A DNA stretch of 6,835 nucleotides from CAZCWX01 sp964502465. GTDB lineage: Bacteria; Desulfobacterota; Binatia; Bin18. This document shows, piece by piece, positions 6,041-6,835 of this stretch (the stretch's first letter is position 1; each line of letters begins with the position of its first letter). The notes beneath the pieces were generated by a model that made no database searches, was not told the origin of the DNA, and saw only the letters and a list, made by a program, of their open reading frames with translations. The translations under genes and the position numbers were made by a program. The DNA is taken from NCBI GenBank assembly GCA_964502465.1, contig CAZCWX010000410.1:1-6835 (forward strand). Reading direction: 5' to 3'.

Positions 6041-6835
6041 ATGCAGAAGCCGACCACACCAGAACCAAAGGCAAGCAGGACCTGGGAGCGATTAGAAGAG
6101 TTTATCCGGGAGCATGTCCAACGCTTCATCCAAGCCCTCCTTAAAGAAGAAGTCACGGAGTTGTTGGGGCGAACGAAATCGGTGCGACGAGAGGCCGTCG
6201 ATGCAGAGCCGGGGTATCGCAATGGGTATGGCAAGCCCCGACGTCTGACGTTGACCAGCGGGACTATCACTGTGCGCCGGCCACGGGTCCGTGACCTCAA
6301 CGAACGGTTTGTCAGTCGGGTGTTGCCGCTGTTCAAGCGCCAGACCAAGGAGGTGGGCGAACTGCTCCCCCAACTCTATCTCCACGGGTTAGCCTTGGGG
6401 GATTTTGAGTCGGCATTACGTGGCCTGTTAGGAGAAGGTGCGCCGTTGTCTCCAGCCTCGCTATTGTGGCTGAAGACCCAGTGGCAGTTAGAATATGAGA
6501 CCTGGAAGAAGCGCCGGCTGGACGACTTGAACGTGGTCTACCTCTGGGCCGATGGGCTGTATGTCAAAGCGGGCCTGGAAGATACCAAGGCGGCACTCTT
6601 GGTGATGATCGGCGTCCTTACCAACGGCCAGAAGGTCGTCTTAGCGGTCGAGAGTGGACAACGAGAGTCCAAGGAGTCCTGGGGGATGATCTTACGAGAT
6701 CTACGCAAGCGTGGCATCAAGCCCTGGGGTGCACGATCGCCGATGGGCATCTCGGCTTATGGGCGGCGCTCGGGGAACAGTATCCAGCACTGGCGGAGCA
6801 ACGGTGCTGGAATCACCGCAGTATCAACGTGCTTG
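6041..6835 (+). pseudogene. IS256-family (MULE-type) DDE transposase, frameshifted and cut by window edge
   Basis: The ATG at 6041 is preceded by AAGGAGGA with 5-nt spacing. The product has the IS256 transposase pattern: 'FI-ALLKEEV-ELLGR' (about 29-44), 'GYRNGYGKPRRLTLTSGTI' (about 58-76), '--RPRVRD' (78-85), and the first DDE aspartate D171 in WADGLYVK. The frame then reads 'WGMILRDLRKRGIKPWG' and loses homology after residue 230 (about 6730). From 6730 a frame one base earlier resumes the expected sequence: 'IADGHLGLWAALG' with the second DDE aspartate at 6742-6744, then 'QRCWNH'. The junction lies at a four-G run (6726-6729). One extra G would restore a continuous frame, so a single-base deletion or a homopolymer read error is most likely. 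Neither frame meets a stop before the edge. The third catalytic residue and roughly a third of the protein lie outside. Confidence 0.88.

Larger units (their letters stand above)
5956..6835 (+). mobile_element. IS256-family insertion sequence, left part; right part beyond window
   Basis: The element is identified by its transposase gene at 6041. The left end is placed provisionally near 5956, where GGTGTGGAAACGTGAG begins. Many IS256-family ends have a similar GG-TGTGGAAA-like terminus about 80-100 nt before the transposase start. The right inverted repeat is outside the window, so the boundary and any target duplication cannot be verified. It lies immediately beyond the decayed vapBC relic. 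The family call is firm; the left boundary is not. Confidence 0.6.

Noticed and set aside
6719..6735. Programmed -1 frameshifting in the transposase
   Set aside because: There is no classical slippery heptamer, and IS256 transposases are normally single-frame. A lost G in a homopolymer is simpler.

Overview
This window looks like bacterial chromosomal DNA of moderately high GC. It probably comes from an uncultivated or environmental lineage with broad catabolic capacity. The gene content (class III CoA-transferase, hydantoinase-type hydrolase, short MetE-like protein, Rieske oxygenase, IS256 transposase, vapBC relic, palindromic intergenic repeats) would fit soil or marine deltaproteobacteria-like, Binatota-like or Tectomicrobia-like genomes. 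That placement is a guess from gene content; no phylogenetic marker is present.

Layout. Positions 1-933 (minus strand) hold a class III (CaiB/BaiF/Frc) CoA-transferase whose C-terminus lies beyond the left edge. It diverges from a four-gene plus-strand block: a hydantoinase/dihydropyrimidinase-family hydrolase (1106-2545), a short zinc-type MetE-like methyltransferase (2711-3769), a trans-aconitate methyltransferase-like SAM enzyme (3793-4632) and a Rieske [2Fe-2S] oxygenase alpha subunit (4629-5654). The last two overlap by ATGA, and the second and third are about 20 nt apart, so the final three genes are probably one transcript. The hydrolase is separated from them by about 165 nt containing an inverted-repeat element. 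A second inverted-repeat element of about the same length fills the divergent gap upstream of the hydrolase.

The right end is accessory debris. A decayed type II toxin-antitoxin locus (vapBC, minus strand, about 5634-5914) abuts the left part of an IS256-family insertion sequence. Its transposase starts at 6041 and runs off the right edge. The transposase carries a one-base frameshift in a G-run near 6726-6729, just before the second DDE aspartate.

How the genes may work together (inference). A cyclic-amide hydrolase, a Rieske oxygenase, a CoA-transferase and two one-carbon or thiol transfer enzymes look like a catabolic cassette for an unidentified, perhaps methylated or N-heterocyclic, carbon source. 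The hydrolase keeps its metal ligands but lacks several hydantoinase substrate-contact residues, so its substrate is probably not a standard hydantoin or dihydropyrimidine. No single gene is of an unknown family. The novelty, if any, lies in the combination, in the altered hydrolase active site and in the two intergenic elements.
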